64,000 nucleotides of DNA from Mongoliitalea daihaiensis (GTDB lineage: Bacteria; Bacteroidota; Bacteroidia; Cytophagales; Cyclobacteriaceae), in NCBI RefSeq assembly GCF_021596945.1, contig NZ_CP063779.1, positions 313,501 to 377,500 on the forward strand, in the 5' to 3' direction. Shown piece by piece: positions 63,700 to 64,000 of this stretch. How positions within the stretch are numbered: position 1 is the stretch's first letter; each line of letters opens with the position of its first letter. The translations under genes and the position numbers were made by a program. Under the pieces are notes generated by a model. It did not search any database, had not been told where the DNA came from, and was given only the letters and a program-made list of their open reading frames with translations.

Positions 63700-64000
63700 T
63701 CATTCCACAAAACCCATATACAACTCTTCCAACGTCTGTTCCAAATCCTCCGTAAATCCTCCATGAGGGCGGGAGGTTTGGATCATGGAGCTTCTGTTTG
63801 CAGTCAACCATCGGAAACGGGCCGGTGCATCGTGCTGGGCAATGGGACTGCTCGTATTTGTTCCTTTGCATATGCCAGCCAAAGACTCCAAATACCCTTT
63901 TAAAACTTCTAAATCAGCCGCAGAATCCAAGGCAAGCACTTTAGTTAAGTCCGGATTAACCTTACAGGCTAGAAAGTCCTTTCGCTTACAGCAGATCAAG
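63700..64000 (-). CDS. DUF3037 family protein, 5' end beyond the window
   Basis: The visible 99 residues are the C-terminal part of a DUF3037 protein: KRKDFLACKVNPDLTKVLAL, LKGYLESLAGICKG, APARFRWLTANRSSMIQTSR, and the end DLEQTLEELYMGFVE. DUF3037 genes are often found beside HipA-like kinase genes, which would lie outside this window if present. The reading frame remains open to base 64000, so the start is outside. Function is unknown. Confidence 0.75.
   Translation of the reverse strand, partial: LICCKRKDFLACKVNPDLTKVLALDSAADLEVLKGYLESLAGICKGTNTSSPIAQHDAPARFRWLTANRSSMIQTSRPHGGFTEDLEQTLEELYMGFVE

Noticed and set aside
63584-63871. Leftward reading frame ending in Arg/Ser/Glu-rich repeats
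   Set aside because: It overlaps the DUF3037 gene in another frame and its end is a translation of the low-complexity phrase repeat.
1-64000. tRNA or rRNA genes
   Set aside because: No cloverleaf with a GTTCRA-type T loop and no rRNA-like stretch was recognised in the gaps by eye.

Overview
The window is chromosomal DNA of a member of the Bacteroidota, most likely order Cytophagales and plausibly Cyclobacteriaceae (Algoriphagus-like). This rests on protein families (RemB/Wzi-like barrel, type IX secretion sorting domain, DUF3078, DUF4293 and DUF4153 proteins, L31 type B, MltD with LysM), on A+T-rich intergenic DNA without Shine-Dalgarno sequences, and on several promoters of the Bacteroidota form TTTG/TTG - about 20 bp - TAnnTTTG. 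The genus is an inference; no rRNA gene is present.

Layout. 1-4741 is a leftward operon: GlmU-like protein, DNA polymerase III delta', a RimB-type protease, a RimK-type ligase, hemC, and the start of one more gene. 4.8-10.6 kb holds a frameshifted Uma2 gene, rpmE, a regulator/membrane-protein operon, a peptidase remnant and a yefM-yoeB toxin-antitoxin pair with its operator. 10.8-24.2 kb is housekeeping: outer-membrane barrel, two ABC exporters, YifB/ComM, a Cys/Met-metabolism PLP enzyme, truA and hemE. 24.5-33.1 kb encodes envelope proteins: two paralogous barrels, a TPR/HTH regulator, and a 1517-residue secreted protein with four 85-residue repeats and a type IX sorting domain. 33.1-38.6 kb has a MOSC protein, a decayed lipoprotein, dnaK, a GroES-like protein and a Fic protein whose promoter lies between two matching palindromes.

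38.7-45.5 kb is the most unusual part. Two paralogous secreted thioredoxin-fold proteins lie on either side of a mosaic of short palindromes about 3.8 kb long. It contains seven copies of a core that is exactly 145 bp each time, joined by two alternative tails, with one IS200-type HUH transposase inside. It looks like a Bacteroidota counterpart of a REP/RAYT system (REPtron).

45.9-57.3 kb is mainly housekeeping: M20 peptidase, MtfA-like peptidase, DUF481 barrel, dnaX, DUF3078, MltD-like transglycosylase, O-methyltransferase, M16 peptidase and aminopeptidase P. dnaX breaks frame at a run of ten A residues, so the zero frame gives a gamma-length protein and a -1 shift gives tau. 57.5-59.0 kb is a small graveyard: an antitoxin-like gene with a truncated AbiEii fragment joined to an XRE fragment, and a barrel gene with an in-frame stop. 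59-62.6 kb is the rplM-rpsI-rpsB-tsf cluster and an RluA-family gene, followed by seven tandem 114-115 bp repeats and a truncated DUF3037 gene at the right edge. No tRNA, rRNA or CRISPR was recognised.
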